Shown here in pieces: positions 24,096 to 35,659 of a stretch of DNA of 64,000 bases. The notes beneath the pieces are model-generated. The model did not search any database. It was given only the letters and a program-made list of their open reading frames with translations, and was not told where the DNA came from. The stretch's first letter is position 1. The number at the start of each line of letters is the position of its first letter. The DNA comes from Raphanus sativus (lineage: Eukaryota > Streptophyta > Magnoliopsida > Brassicales > Brassicaceae), in NCBI RefSeq assembly GCF_000801105.2, contig NC_079515.1, forward strand, positions 7,068,001 to 7,132,000. Reading direction: 5' to 3'. The translations under genes and the position numbers were made by a program.

Positions 24096-25579
24096 ATGAT
24101 AAACAAGACGCTTGTGTTAACTTATATATACTTACTCATTTACATTGTACTCTCTTCAGGAGTTATACTCTACAACAAGGTCAGTAGTGCTTCAATACGC
24201 CACACAGAACCTTTCCTGTAGTAGTGTAATGGGTGTCGTCTATTCGTAGGGATGATAGTATTGTGATGTTAACATCAGACATAGATATGCAAGAAAAGGG
24301 CTAACTATAGGTGCATGGTCTTGTTTTAGTTTTTTGTTTTTTGTTACGTTTTAGAGGAAAACTTACTTTTAAATGGTGTTTTCTTATTGTAATTGCAGTG
24401 GGTTTTATCCCCAAAGTACTTCGATTTTCCACTTCCTATAACGCTGACGATGAGTCGCTGATCCATATGAGGTTCTCTGGATTTGTTGCCTTCCTTCTTA
24501 TTCGTGTGTTCAAGGTTTTCTAAACTCACATAGTTTCACATGTACACTTCCATTTTTGGTTACGCAAATCATATGTGGAGAGTGCTCTTTCATATTATAC
24601 TCTCTTCTATGGATCCTTTTTGCTTGTCCGGTGTTTGAGTTTCTCCTATTGTGTTTTTTCAGGTTGTAGCTCCGGTTAAAATGACATTTGAAACGTAAGC
24701 CAGCTTACTGGGTACGTGAGTTCCATCATATCTCTATTTTAACACACATTTTGGGTCCAGATACGCAACATGTGTTGCACAGATCCAATTCAACTTCTGG
24801 ATCTTTTTCTCCAACGCTCTGTGTGCACTTGCCTTGAACTTGGCCATATTCTTAGTAATAGGGAGAACAGGGGCAGTAACTATACGTGTAGCTGGTGTTC
24901 TCAAAGACTGGATTCTCATAGTTCTCTCCACAGTCATTTTCCCTGAGTCAACCATCACTGGCCTGAATATCTGGTGTCGTTTAAACATATAGCATCGTTT
25001 TTTTTTTTTGTCACACAACATATAGCATCGTTTAACTTATCTATTCGTTGTCATGTATTTGAATTGACACAGCGCTATGTGGTGTCGTCATGTACAATTA
25101 GATCAAAGTAAAGGACGTGAAGGCGTCTCAAACAACTGCTGACAGTCTCCCGGATCGAATCAACAAGGTTAGTCAAAACATTTTCTCGACCTCTAACTCT
25201 ATTGGTAGGAGATTATGAATCCATAAATAGATGCAAGGAATCTGTAAACCCATGTTAGTATTCCACACATTATAATGTGGTGGTTCCAGTTGCTTGTTTT
25301 GTGTGTGTAATATGTAATATATACTGATGAACACAAGCATTATATATATATATATATATATAGGAGAGGAAGATGGAGAAGAAGTCTTCAGATAAATTCA
25401 ATCCTGATGTTGGTGGAGAGATCCCAAGAGTAGGAGCAGAGATAAACGACGAGGAAGCACCTTTGATCACGTCACGGTTATCTCATATCGGTAGGACGCA
25501 GCTCGGAAATCACGCTGCTTATGATAGAGGTTTTGCATCCCAGTTCATTTACCCTTTTTTGTTGAACAGACCCCGATGA
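24096..25579 (+). pseudogene. Internally deleted sugar-phosphate/nucleotide-sugar transporter (At3g17430-like)
   Basis: Exon 1 (24096-24179) encodes INKTLVLTYIYLLIY, exon 2 (24399-24514) begins WVLSPKYFDFPLPITLTM, exon 3 (24663-24694) VVAPVKMTFE. Then 24761-24972 starts YATCV and passes directly into the C-terminal part (NALCALALNLAIFLVIGRTG, GVLKDWILIVLSTVIFPEST). The last exons (from about 25073 and from 25363) give ALCGVVMYN and DEEAPLITSRLSHIGRTQLG. The whole middle of the transporter, about half its membrane helices, is missing. An 8-base insertion in exon 2 near 24450 shifts the frame to a stop, and TAG at 25099-25101 replaces a sense codon. The intact family exchanges sugar phosphates or nucleotide sugars across Golgi or plastid membranes. 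This copy cannot do so. Confidence 0.88.
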
Positions 25580-25963
25580 CTAAAGCTTAAAAACGGTAAA
25601 GTTACACATTTGTTTGTAGTTAATGTTGCATATAGTTGGTCTTTGTTTTTGTCCATCATTACTCGACTCTGGATTTGGTCTAACATGGTCTAGATTTTAT
25701 ACATAAGAAGTGATAGGTTACTACAAAGAAAACAAATGATGAAATATACAAACCCTCCTCCAATCAATACCAACCCAGATTCAAGTTACTGGGTTGAAAA
25801 GAAACAAAAGAACATGAACATAAACAACCCCAAGCCTCGTCAACTACCAAAGCACACAACCCCTCTCTCTCTCTCTCTCATCCATGAAATGGAGTGTTAA
25901 CAAATGAAAAAAGGCAAAGAAGATGAAGTATGAATACAATTTCCTCATATACAGACAGAGATT
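25580..25963. other. Convergent flank between transporter pseudogene and NPSN13
   Basis: AT-rich, with a CT microsatellite at about 25864-25880. It contains the 3' UTR of the NPSN13 gene on the minus strand. No other feature. Confidence 0.5.
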
Positions 25964-28004
25964 CTATCTTCCCATACACTCCGTATTCCTCAAGTACAGT
26001 AGCTTCCTCGATTGCGCTGGAGGAGCTAATCCTGGGATGTCCCTTATGTCCTTGTTGTTCGGGTGTACGATCTGAATATAGTTTAACAACAACATACAAA
26101 CAAAAAAACGAAGTTACAACTTTGCAACGAACAATCACAACTTTCATTGGAGTGAGCAATGTACCTTCACTACGATAATGGCTATCACACCGCATACAAT
26201 GAGAAACAAGAACATCATTATGCATTTATCAGTAGCCACCTAATATAAATGAAGACAGAGGGATTCACGTTTTGTGGTCAAGCAAAAAGAAAGCAATTTT
26301 GTGTTCATATGAGGTTACAGACCTGTCTCCCTATCTCTTTCACAAGCTGGGAGGCTTTCTTGAGAGAGAACTGAATCGTGTCTAAGTGGTTCACAACGCG
26401 TCCCATTTGATCCGTCTGCAATATTTTTCTGATGATTTGAAACTGCACTCATAAGATTTCAGTAGGGAAGCGACGGAAACTGCTTTGCATTTACCTGTCC
26501 CTTTAAATTAGCTGCAGTTTGAGTTCCAACTTCAATTGTTTGTTCTACAACCTGATAAGAACAAGAATGTTATCACTTCTATAGTAACAAGAAGTAAGTG
26601 GAACACACTTCTTCATTTTGTAACTTACCTGTTTTGAGCGTTCAATGGCCTGATCAGTCTCATCCATTCTTTTCGTTCCAGCATCAACAAGCTCCTGGTT
26701 TGACATAGCTATACACATAAAATGACATAAGCTCCACCATTCTAAAATATTCAACTTCACGCCAAACTCAATTACCATATTTCTTTAGGCGAAACCTTTT
26801 GTCTATACACTTGAGCCACACAAAGGATATCAGGCCAACCGGTAAAAAAGTTCTAGTATAGAATAATCGTTCACTATAAATGCACTCACATACATCAGAA
26901 ATTATGCCATACCATTAAACTAAGAGGACAAATATATAGTACACCAAATTCCAGGAGTTTAAGCTTCAGACATGTCAATCTCTTGATGTGTTGGGACAAT
27001 GGTAGCAGAGAAAAGAAGACATAGGGACTCACCTGAAGCCATTTGAACATTTTCGTCAGCTGTAGGTTCGGCGCTGGGTCCAGCTCCCATATCGAAAAGT
27101 TCAATCTTCTTGTTGCCAAGGGTACTCATATACCTGAAGTACACACAGACTAAGTTAACATGCACGAACAGATAAAACTAAATGAAATCCTAAAGACAGA
27201 CATGTGCTGAGCGGGATGTTAACTAAAGCCAAAAAGAGGACAGGGGTATACAAGGTTCAAGTAATCCAGATTCTAAAAGTTGAATGAAAAGAAGCACTTA
27301 CGTTTTTCTTAGAGCAACATATGAATTGAGTTCCTTAATCTGCAACATTTAAAACACGAGGGGAAAAGTTAGAAAAAAAGCAGACATGAACAAACAAAGT
27401 GTAAGGGAGAGGAGGGATAGATAAGATTTGACACTCAAGATCTGCGTTTAAATATCACTCCGGTGCCACTAAAACTTAAAGCAAACTTGAGATAACATCT
27501 CCTCTGGCAGTATATTCAGTGAAAGAAAGGCCAGACAGTAAAAACTAACCATAGATTGTTTCTCATCATTCAATTGCTTATTTACTTCGGGAGGATTTGA
27601 AGCTTCCTCGTCCTTGAGTTCACGGTCAAAATCCTTTACCAACCTGAGGAGACAAAAAAAATAGATTGTTACTAAATAATAATTATTTGGTCACATGAGT
27701 ACTGTTTCCTTGCTTTATCATCAATCATTATACAGTACCAACTCAAAGAACGCAAAGTGGTAACCTTTTACAGTCTCTCATCTTATCAGTGAGTTCCTCG
27801 AGTTGCTTGCTTTGTCTAGTTGAATCCTTCATCTTATCCAACCTCTGGAATCCATTCCTGCAATAACAGAACAACCATCAACAATCTCTTAAATCGAAGT
27901 TATAAGAAAGAGGAGAAAAAGCATTACGCGAGGGCTCGGAAATGGTCACGGATTTCGCCATGGATCTGCTCCAATTGAGGGCTCATCGGGATATTTGAAG
28001 CCAT
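25964..28004 (-). CDS. NPSN13: Novel plant SNARE 13-like protein
   Basis: Ten exons on the minus strand (28004-27928, 27857-27765, 27643-27550, 27339-27302, 27133-27033, 26708-26629, 26551-26495, 26415-26323, 26239-26165, 26071-25964) give 271 residues, the usual length of the family. The N-terminus MASNIPMSPQLEQIHGEIRD and a coiled region are followed by a Qb-SNARE helix (about 145-210, MDETDQAIERSKQVVEQTIE onwards) and one C-terminal membrane helix (about 217-236), with a short luminal tail. NPSN proteins pair with KNOLLE/SYP-type syntaxins and VAMP721/722 in vesicle fusion at the plasma membrane and cell plate, so it and the POK1 gene of this window both serve cytokinesis. It looks intact. 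Confidence 0.93.
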
Positions 28005-28638
28005 CTCGCCGGAGATATTCACAACTCCGACGATTAATCAAATCAGAACCCTAAAGAGTACTTAAACACACACAGAAACAACAAAAGCCCCCAAAACGAT
28101 AAAAACCTTAGCTTTTGAGGATTAACTCAAGTTAAAGAGGCTTCTCCAGAAAACGGAAGGAAATTCAAATTAATATAATTAGATAAAATTCTAGACAATG
28201 TGAAACAGATAGAGTGCGTGGAACAACGGAAAAGGGAAAGAGAAGAAGAAGCTTACGTGTATATGAAATTTGTACTGTTTCTTTTAATTAAAAAGACAGA
28301 TATTATGACAGCACAGCGCCAACTTATTTGGGGGGTCCAGGCCTGTTTGTTCGTTTATGCGATCCGCGACGGTAATTGCAAATATGAACGTGACGTGACC
28401 ATCGCAAATCGCTAATTCATGTCGTTACAAAATTTTAACAACTAAAATTATTATTTCTTTGGATTATGCAAACGAATAACATTTGGTGGCAAGTCACAAC
28501 CACATTTCAAACCAACCTACCATTTATCCTTGGTTTGAATGATTACAAAATTATTTCATTTCTCAAATACACCTTAGACAAATACACATTGTTTGCTACT
28601 TGTTAGGAGCTTAGGATCATAGCAATATTATAATTACA
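28005..28638. other. NPSN13 promoter and intergenic DNA
   Basis: Leader and promoter of NPSN13, then AT-rich DNA up to the hAT-derived pseudogene. The small open frame around 28200-28415 has no recognisable content. Confidence 0.5.
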
Positions 28639-29714
28639 TTAATAATCTTCATCGTAGGCATCATCAAGATTGTATCCACAGTCAACGTTAGTATACTCCA
28701 GTAACACTTCTCCTCTTCTTCCTCGTCCTCGTCACGGGCTTCCTTCTCACCTTGCAAACTCTCGTTAACTCCACGCATAACCTCAGATAGCTGCTGATTC
28801 ATTCACATTAACTATCAAAAATAAAGAAACAGCATAAACGTTTTATAAATGGTTGAATCGTCATTACCTAACCGCCATAAAAGTCTTATATTGGCCTTGT
28901 GGTCCATAAGGGTGGCTTCAGGTGTAAGGAGATCTGCCCCACCTGTGTGAACTCGTTCTTCATGAGGTTGAGCACCAAATGTTTTGATTGTAGATGAGCC
29001 TTGTGATTCTTTGGCTCTTCTCCAAGCAACTCGGAGACAAACTCAAGCTTTGAGATGTCTTCAAGAACCAGTTCTGTAGAGTGCATTGCGCATGGAGACC
29101 AGAATAGATTCTTTCTCTTTTCTTCAAGTAATCTTCCAGCACTTGTACAGGTTGATGTGCACCAACGTCTTCAACTAGTTTGTCTAGGTACTTAGAAAAC
29201 GCCCAAAGCATCTTCTATTACATCAGTAACATCGATAGAGGAATGGAAGTAGACACCTCTGGGACACGAGACCAAGAAACTGATCATCGCTCTTGCCTTC
29301 TCTGTGTTGATCCAAGTGTCTTCTAGTATAGAACAACCCGTAACCATCCAAGAAGATCTGTACTCTCTCTCTCAAGTAGCCTTTGATAGTCGATATCTCT
29401 TCCTGAGAAGACTATTAGATTGCTTCCCGTTTGCTTCTTCTCTCCCAGCACCACCGCTCTTCCTCATAGTCCTCATTGTTAAGATTGATAACAACACTGT
29501 CTTTCCTCAGGCAGCCTCATTTTTCTTGTCGAACGACGTCGTTCTAGATTCTCCTTCATCCTCAGACATACTTCCTCTGGAGACTTGTCACAATAAGTGA
29601 CTTCTCCTGATACTTGAGCCAAGTGTTGCAGTTTACCTTCTTCTTACACGCGTCTTGTGCAACACCGTGTTCCCAATCTACTAGTACTACTCCGGTTGAA
29701 CCAGGTGGACTCAT
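28639..29714 (-). pseudogene. Collapsed domesticated hAT transposase gene (At3g17450-like)
   Basis: The minus strand from ATG 29714 reads MSPPGSTGVVLVDWEHGVAQ and CKKKVNCN, then skips the rest of the BED zinc finger to HLAQVSGEVTYCDKSPEEV and RMKENLE. Later pieces in changing frames give LVSCPRGVYFHSS, YLDKLVEDVG, LLEEKRKNLFWSPCAMH, STELVLEDISKLEFVSE and LEKSQRITRLIYNQNIW. The end YTNVDCGYNLDDAYDEDY stops at 28639. The order matches the BED-finger/hAT-dimerisation protein encoded next to NPSN13 in Arabidopsis. Much of the catalytic-like core and the dimerisation region is missing, and several frameshifts and stops are present. The intact gene is a transposase-derived host gene of unknown job; here it is lost. 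Confidence 0.8.
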
Positions 29715-30745
29715 TGTTAAATCATACACAACTTTCAAGAAAGCTTCAAAATTTAATCATCTCCACAAACCATTGCAACCTCTAAAGCTTCAAACTTTAA
29801 TCAGCTTCGCAAACCATTTCGACCTCTGGAGCCTTAACAAATGGCATTAAGAATCTGTGTAGTGATATTCTGCTCAACTTCCGACAACATGTATCTCTCG
29901 TAACAAGCTAGACCAGATAAATGAACTGGATTTTTTCTGCTACAGACATACCTAATTCGGCAAGGTGAAGTTGGAAACACATTGCAGGCGGCCAAGCGAG
30001 AGAGTTTTGAGCTACGAATCGACGAAGCGTTTTTTCGCGGGAGATAGAGCGAATTAACTCGACTCGGGCGATTTTTAGAGTTATTAGTGTTTTCGGCTGA
30101 CTCGTTATTTTTAACGGATTTTCGAAATGAGGGCTTATATTTTATGGAACATTACATAGGAGCCGCAATATAATGGAAAGCTACACGATTAACCCTCTAA
30201 GTAATCAATATGGCAAACCCTATTTTTGGCAATGCCTGAACTTGCTCTTTCCATTTTCGTGTTGCATAAACAGATGTATCTTTGAACAAAAGAACAAAAA
30301 TTAATCTATTATTTCCATTTCCAAGCCAAAACATCAAAATGCACTACCATTTTCTTTTTTGCTTTTCCCTCAAGTTATTGGAAATATGTTAATCAAACCT
30401 AATTCATCATCACATTATCATGAGAACTCAGTACATAAACAATCAAAAGTCTTCTTCCATGAATAAAATCTCCAAAACCAGTAAACAATACAACAAGACG
30501 AGAAGTTGTAATCACACAAAGACTTGTAAAGGTTTGAAGAAGAAATATACACATTACTATGAATGAATCATCCCTTCGTCTAACACACCACTATACAAAA
30601 AGAAAACCCTAAACTCAAAGTCTCCATCATTCTGAGAGTGAAGAAAGAAGTGAAAGTAGTAGTCTTTTCTTGAACCCTAGAGGAGAGAATCTATCTTACA
30701 CATCCTTACGTACCGAACCATTCTTTGCGAGAGAGGTTTCTTGAA
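29715..30745. other. Intergenic between hAT-derived pseudogene and PHD-like gene
   Basis: This includes what would be the leader of the hAT-derived gene. A pair of about 45-base imperfect direct repeats lies near 29740-29830 (AAGCTTCAAA..TTTAATCA, ACAAACCATT twice). The part near 30600-30745 should be the 3' UTR of the PHD-like gene. No gene seen. Confidence 0.5.
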
Positions 30746-31348
30746 TCAGCGGCGGTCATCGGCCTTCCTCTTCCTAGGGTTAGTCTTCCCCGAAGCTATG
30801 TCTTTGACGTCCTCAAGATACACCAATGCTTCTTTCGCTTTCTCCTTGGCGTCTTTAGCTTCGATGCTCTTCCTAACAGCTTCTTCCTCCAACTTCTCCG
30901 CCACGTTCTTGGCCAAAGCCACCGCGATCTCCGCCGCCGCGACGAGAGCCTTGGCCTTTTCCATGCCGAGAGCCGCCTCGTTTTGGGTAGAGCTCGTGGC
31001 GAGAGACTTGGGGAAGAAGGAGAAGTTAGGGTCGAAACATGGCGGGCAAGTGAAGAGATGACCGTCGGAGGAGGATGAGGATGAGGAGGAGGAGGAGGAA
31101 GGCGACGGGGGAGGAGCGCAGTTGAGGTGAGTGGTGGAAGAACAGCGGAGGCAGGTGATGCTAGCTTGTGGAGGAGGGACGGTGGCGTAGACGTCGAGAC
31201 AAACAGGGCAGAAGAGGTTGCGATGCTCCTTGAGCAAGCAGTCAGGGCAGAGTCGGCGGAGGAGGTTGCCTTTGATGACGGTGAGGATGAACGGCGGCTC
31301 AAGCTCCTGGCAAGCTGCGCATTGGCGTTGATTCGGTTCTGGATTCAT
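30746..31348 (-). CDS. PHD-finger-like zinc protein (At3g17460-like)
   Basis: A single exon of 200 residues. Cysteine pairs (CAAC at 10-13, CPDC, CPVC, CLRC followed by TTHLNC, then CPPC) form a zinc-binding region of RING/PHD type over residues 10-105, with a serine run of 11 within. The C-terminal half is an alanine/lysine-rich helix (about 125-185) ending in basic PRKRKADDRR, a likely nuclear signal. A role in chromatin reading or ubiquitin transfer is possible, but the cysteine spacing is not a textbook PHD finger. Position between the hAT-derived gene and RPL3 fits Arabidopsis At3g17460. No defects seen. Confidence 0.85.
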   Translation of the reverse strand: MNPEPNQRQCAACQELEPPFILTVIKGNLLRRLCPDCLLKEHRNLFCPVCLDVYATVPPPQASITCLRCSSTTHLNCAPPPSPSSSSSSSSSSSDGHLFTCPPCFDPNFSFFPKSLATSSTQNEAALGMEKAKALVAAAEIAVALAKNVAEKLEEEAVRKSIEAKDAKEKAKEALVYLEDVKDIASGKTNPRKRKADDRR

Positions 31349-31803
31349 GGCGAAAGAGGGAGAGGGATGGAAGAAGCGTTAGTGTTCTCTGAAGTTTTCA
31401 AGATCTTTTGGGGTTTGAAGAGATGAGAACACAACTGTAATCTGTTGGGAGTTAAAAGACTTATATAGGGGACTAAGCATGGATCTTGATTCTTGCTGAA
31501 ATATTAAAAATGGATCTTTTATGTTTACATTAAACGTAAATAAACATACAAAAGTAACCATATAATTAGAAGATAAGACAAGAATACTGTTACTTCATTG
31601 CTTATTGCAGATTCAACAAATGCAAAGACTAGATTCCTCTCTAACCATCGTTTTCAGTTTCATACAACTAATAAATAGGAAAAGACAATCTTTCTTCAGC
31701 AAAAGCTTTAGAGCTCTGTGCCTCCACTTCATCAGCTTCTCGTCTTCCACGAACGTAAAAAATGAAAAAGGTCAAAATCAAGATGAGGATCATGTCTTTA
31801 ACA
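31349..31803. other. Intergenic between RPL3 and the PHD-like gene
   Basis: Promoter of the PHD-like gene and 3' UTR of the RPL3 gene, both on the minus strand. No further feature is seen. Confidence 0.5.
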
Positions 31804-33159
31804 TCACTCTGCTAGCATAAATGGGTCGACTTCTCCTAGATCTGCGACCAACGGTTCTAACTCTGATGGGTCCTCGTCTTCTGGGGCTAAGTAGGTTGGA
31901 AATGGAAGCTTTGAGATGTCTGGTTTCTTGTAGTGCGCATCTTTTATGAACACAAAGTTTCCTTCCGCACCAGGAACCTGCAACAAACAACAACAAATCA
32001 TAATCTTGACCCAATGACACTCACGTAGAACGATCCTAAAGAGTAAGTGCGAGCCAAAGACACCAACTAACTTGAGAATACTTACTTGTCCTCTAACCCA
32101 GATGAGGTTCCTGGCGGGATCAATCTTGTAAACCCAAACGTTCTTTACAGTCCTCTGCTCTGCACCCATCCTCCCAGGCATCTTTCTTCCCTTGAACACC
32201 TGCTCAAAATGTTAACAAGTCAAGCTCTTGTAAAATTGCTCTAGAGGATATCAATTGAAACACATACCTTTCCTGGATCATCTCTTTGACCTGTGGAACC
32301 ACCTTTCCGATGTGCCTTTGAACAACCATGTGATGCCGGCCCTCCTTTGAACTTCCATCTTTTCATCACTCCCTGCAAAATTACATCAAACATCACTTTA
32401 CACCAGACACTAAACGCACATTGTTATTTGACTATTCTAACACTTGTGTTCTACCTAAGACAAACAAAAAGATGAAAGCTTTTAAATCAGTATTCACCTG
32501 AAAACCTTTCCCACGAGTGATCCCAGTGACATCAACAAACTGCCCAGGAACAAAATGACGCACACCGAGCTCAGTCCCAACAGGAAGCAAAGCGTCTTCC
32601 GTCACAGGAAACTCTCTCAGCTTCCTCTTCAACGGCACACCTTGAGCTCTGAAATGACCCAACTCAGGCATCGTCAAATGCTTCGGTTTCTTATGCCCAC
32701 ACCCAATCTAAAAAACCGACCAAACACAAAAAAACATTACTAAAACCACCACGAGCTATCATCACTCACTCATCAAGGAGCGTTTACCTGCAGTGCAAAG
32801 ATGCCTTCTTTCTCAACGGTTTTGACCTGAGAGACGATGTTGTCATCGACCCAGAGGATCGACACCGGAACCCTAGCTCCCCATTTGTCCCAGAGAGCTG
32901 TCATCCCACACTTGACGGCGATGATCCCTGTCCTTTTGGATCCCCGGGACATTTCTCCGGGTTTCGCCTCGATGATCCGAGTCGGAGCTTCGATTACGTC
33001 GGATTCGTTGCCGTCGAGTGATCCAGCATCGGAGCTGAATCGTCGGGCGAGGAAGAGGCTAGAATGGGGAAGAGATTGAGAGGAGGGTGAAGGGGTTAGA
33101 GATCGGATCGATAGAAATTGAGTGATGCGAGAAAGGAGGCATCTTGGTACGGCGCCCAT
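31804..33159 (-). CDS. RPL3P: Organellar ribosomal protein L3 (uL3)
   Basis: Five exons on the minus strand (33159-32788, 32707-32498, 32372-32268, 32199-32086, 31977-31804) give 324 residues. An arginine/serine-rich leader ([20 protein letters not shown]..) with no acidic residues before about position 45 points to import into mitochondria or plastids. The core has uL3 motifs: [66 protein letters not shown]. Bacterial-type L3 binds 23S rRNA near the peptidyl transferase centre and starts large-subunit assembly. The Arabidopsis counterpart At3g17465 is called RPL3P; the true organelle cannot be told from sequence alone. Intact. Confidence 0.93.
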
Positions 33160-34559
33160 TGGTTTCGGATCGAATCGGAAGCAAGCGGAAGAAGGAACTC
33201 GGAGGAGGAGGAGGAGGAGGCTTTTGCGTAGGGTTTTAGATGGGAGGAGTCAACTATTTTGACCCTCTAAGCGAGAGAGAGACTATACTATAGCTTTCAG
33301 TTATTTGTTTTTATGTAAAACTATTCATATAAAAGAAACTAAATTTTGATCCGGGCTTCCAAAACACGGGTATTATTTTTTTTATTTTTATGAAATATAT
33401 TATTTGTTTGTAATTATTGAATGTATTTAGCTTAGTAAAATTTTTTATAATAAATTCAACATATTTATTTGGCTTGTTGTTAAAATAAATGATTGATTTT
33501 AGAATGCAATTGTACAATACTTTTACATTGTTATTTTGTTTAAACAATATGATATATTCCTATATTAATTAAATATCTACATTGTAATTTAAATTTATAT
33601 ATAAATCAACATATTTGTGTAGTTTGTTGTTAAAAGAAATGATTTTGAATCCAAATGTACAGTACTTTTATATTGATTTTTTTCAGTTCATATAAAAATT
33701 TTAAATAAATTTATTTCAAATGACCCAACTAATATTTTGTTAAATTGGCCCCTGAAATATATTTTTATACATCGATATTTATTTTTCATAATTAGTTTTA
33801 TATATTTTAGATGTATCATAATATAACTAACGATATTTAAAAGACATGGACCGAATCAGGTTATATGACTATTCTTGTTACAAATATCCGAACCCGTTTT
33901 AGATATCCGAAGGAACAAAATATACCTAAATGGACAGATAATGTTCATGTCTAACTGATTTTATAAATTAATAAAAAAAAAACTTTTTCTATGTGTTTGG
34001 CTAAATTAAGTGAAATAGAAAGAGTTTTTATCATGTAAAATAGTTATATGGAGTGAAAAATTAAGTGGAAATAAATGTAATACATTTTAATTATTTTGAT
34101 TTAAGTTATTATTTTATTCACAAAACATATCTTTGAACTATGTTTTTTGGTACGTAATTTTCCACCAATTGAAACTAAAATAAAAATATTTTAGTAAAAT
34201 AAAATAAACCAAACGTTTAACCATATGTAAAACCTAATTATTTGACATTTTTATTTTATAATTGGCACAAAATTAATATTGATTAACTAATAAATAAAAA
34301 TATGCATTATTATTATTATTATGGTAATATAATTAATTGTAAATTATTATTAAGGTAATATAATTAATTAAATTGTTAAATTAAGTGAAATATAGAAACA
34401 CAATTAATAGATATTACTATTCATGTATCCAAACAAATTTCATTAAGACTACTATTCAAGTTTCCAAAAACTCCAAATTTTTTTAATCCTACTTTTCAAG
34501 TCCCCAAACATTCCGATTTTGTATTTCAGTTTTAATAATACAGATAACATTAAATTTTT
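33160..34559. other. RPL3 promoter and very AT-rich intergenic DNA
   Basis: The first 150 bases are the GC-richer RPL3 leader. Beyond that the DNA is strongly AT-rich without open frames or recognised element ends. Confidence 0.5.
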
Positions 34560-35165
34560 TGAAAAATATAGACTCCAAAGATCAAATGATCAGAATGTTT
34601 TATTACAGAGCTGAATAATATAGGATAACACTAAAAATGTTTCATTAAATACCATAATATAACACTAAAAAGTTGGTCGTCATAAAATACAGATTCTAAG
34701 AATCAAAATGATCAAAATATTTTATTAAAAAAGTAAATATACATTTATATCTCTTGAATTAACTAATGTAAACATTAGATTTTAGAGTTAAAGTGGAATT
34801 TGGGATTGAGATTTAGAATTGTAAAATACCTTAGGATAGCACTAAAAAAATTTGTCGTCACAAATATAGATTCTACGGATCAAAATGACCAAAATATTTT
34901 ATTAAAGAGATAATATACATTTTATACCCATTGAATTAGGATGGATATTTGGGATTGATGTTTAAAATTAAGAAATACCTTAGAATAGCAACAAAATATG
35001 TTTGTTGTCACGGATATAGATTCTAAAGATTAAAATGACCAAAATATTTCATTAAATAAATTAATATATACATATACCCCTTGAATTAACTAATATAGAC
35101 ATTAAGATTTAGAGTTAAAGGGTGAGGATTTGAGATTGGAGTTTAAAACTATAAAATAAATATTA
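34560..35165. repeat. Three degenerate tandem copies of a 150-190 bp unit
   Basis: A unit with the landmarks TAGATTCTAARGATCAAAAT, CAAAATATTTTATTAAA, CCTTGAATTAACTAAT and TTTAGAGTTAAAG recurs starting near 34685, 34865 and 35020. A fourth, weaker start lies at about 34570. Copies differ by small indels. This looks like old satellite-like or transposon-internal repeats. Confidence 0.7.
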
Positions 35166-35659
35166 AAAATTTGTAAATGGAAAATTTAAAAATATTTTAA
35201 AAAAGAAAATTTGAAAAAAGTTTCAAAACAAAATTATAAAAAGTTCGAATTTGAAAACATATAATCTAGAACTATTATATATTTTTTTTTTACTTTTTGA
35301 AAAAATTTGTTGACTTATTTGTATTTATAAATCTAAGATATAAGAGTCTAAAATATAAAAATATAACTAAAAGCTTTTAAAAATGTAAAAGTTATCTATT
35401 GATTCAACCAGTGGTTCAATCGGTACCTGATTTCGAGTTCTGGTGGGTTTTTACGGGTTTTCGCGGGTTTTTAAATTTTGAGTTTTCCACAAAGCCCAAA
35501 CCGGATTTATATTGGGTCATCGGATTTACCGGTTCAATCGCGGGAGCAGGCCGAGTTTCAAAACACTGGAAATACTTATATAATCCATGGTAATATAGCG
35601 ACCCTAAACCCTAATATCTAATAAACTAGAGCCACACCCCTCTAGCCTATTACTGGGAG
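35166..35659. other. Intergenic upstream of the first F-box gene
   Basis: AT-rich up to 35395, then a GC-richer piece (35399-35590) with repeated GGGTTTTTACGGG/CGCGGGTTTTT runs that resembles a transposon end but has no partner I can see. The last 60 bases are the F-box gene leader, shared with the other F-box copies (CTGGGAG before ATG). Confidence 0.45.

Noticed and set aside
30741..31426. Plus-strand frames of about 100 codons over the PHD-like gene
   Set aside because: Antisense shadows of a GC-rich exon; they have no motifs, whereas the minus strand has ordered cysteine pairs.
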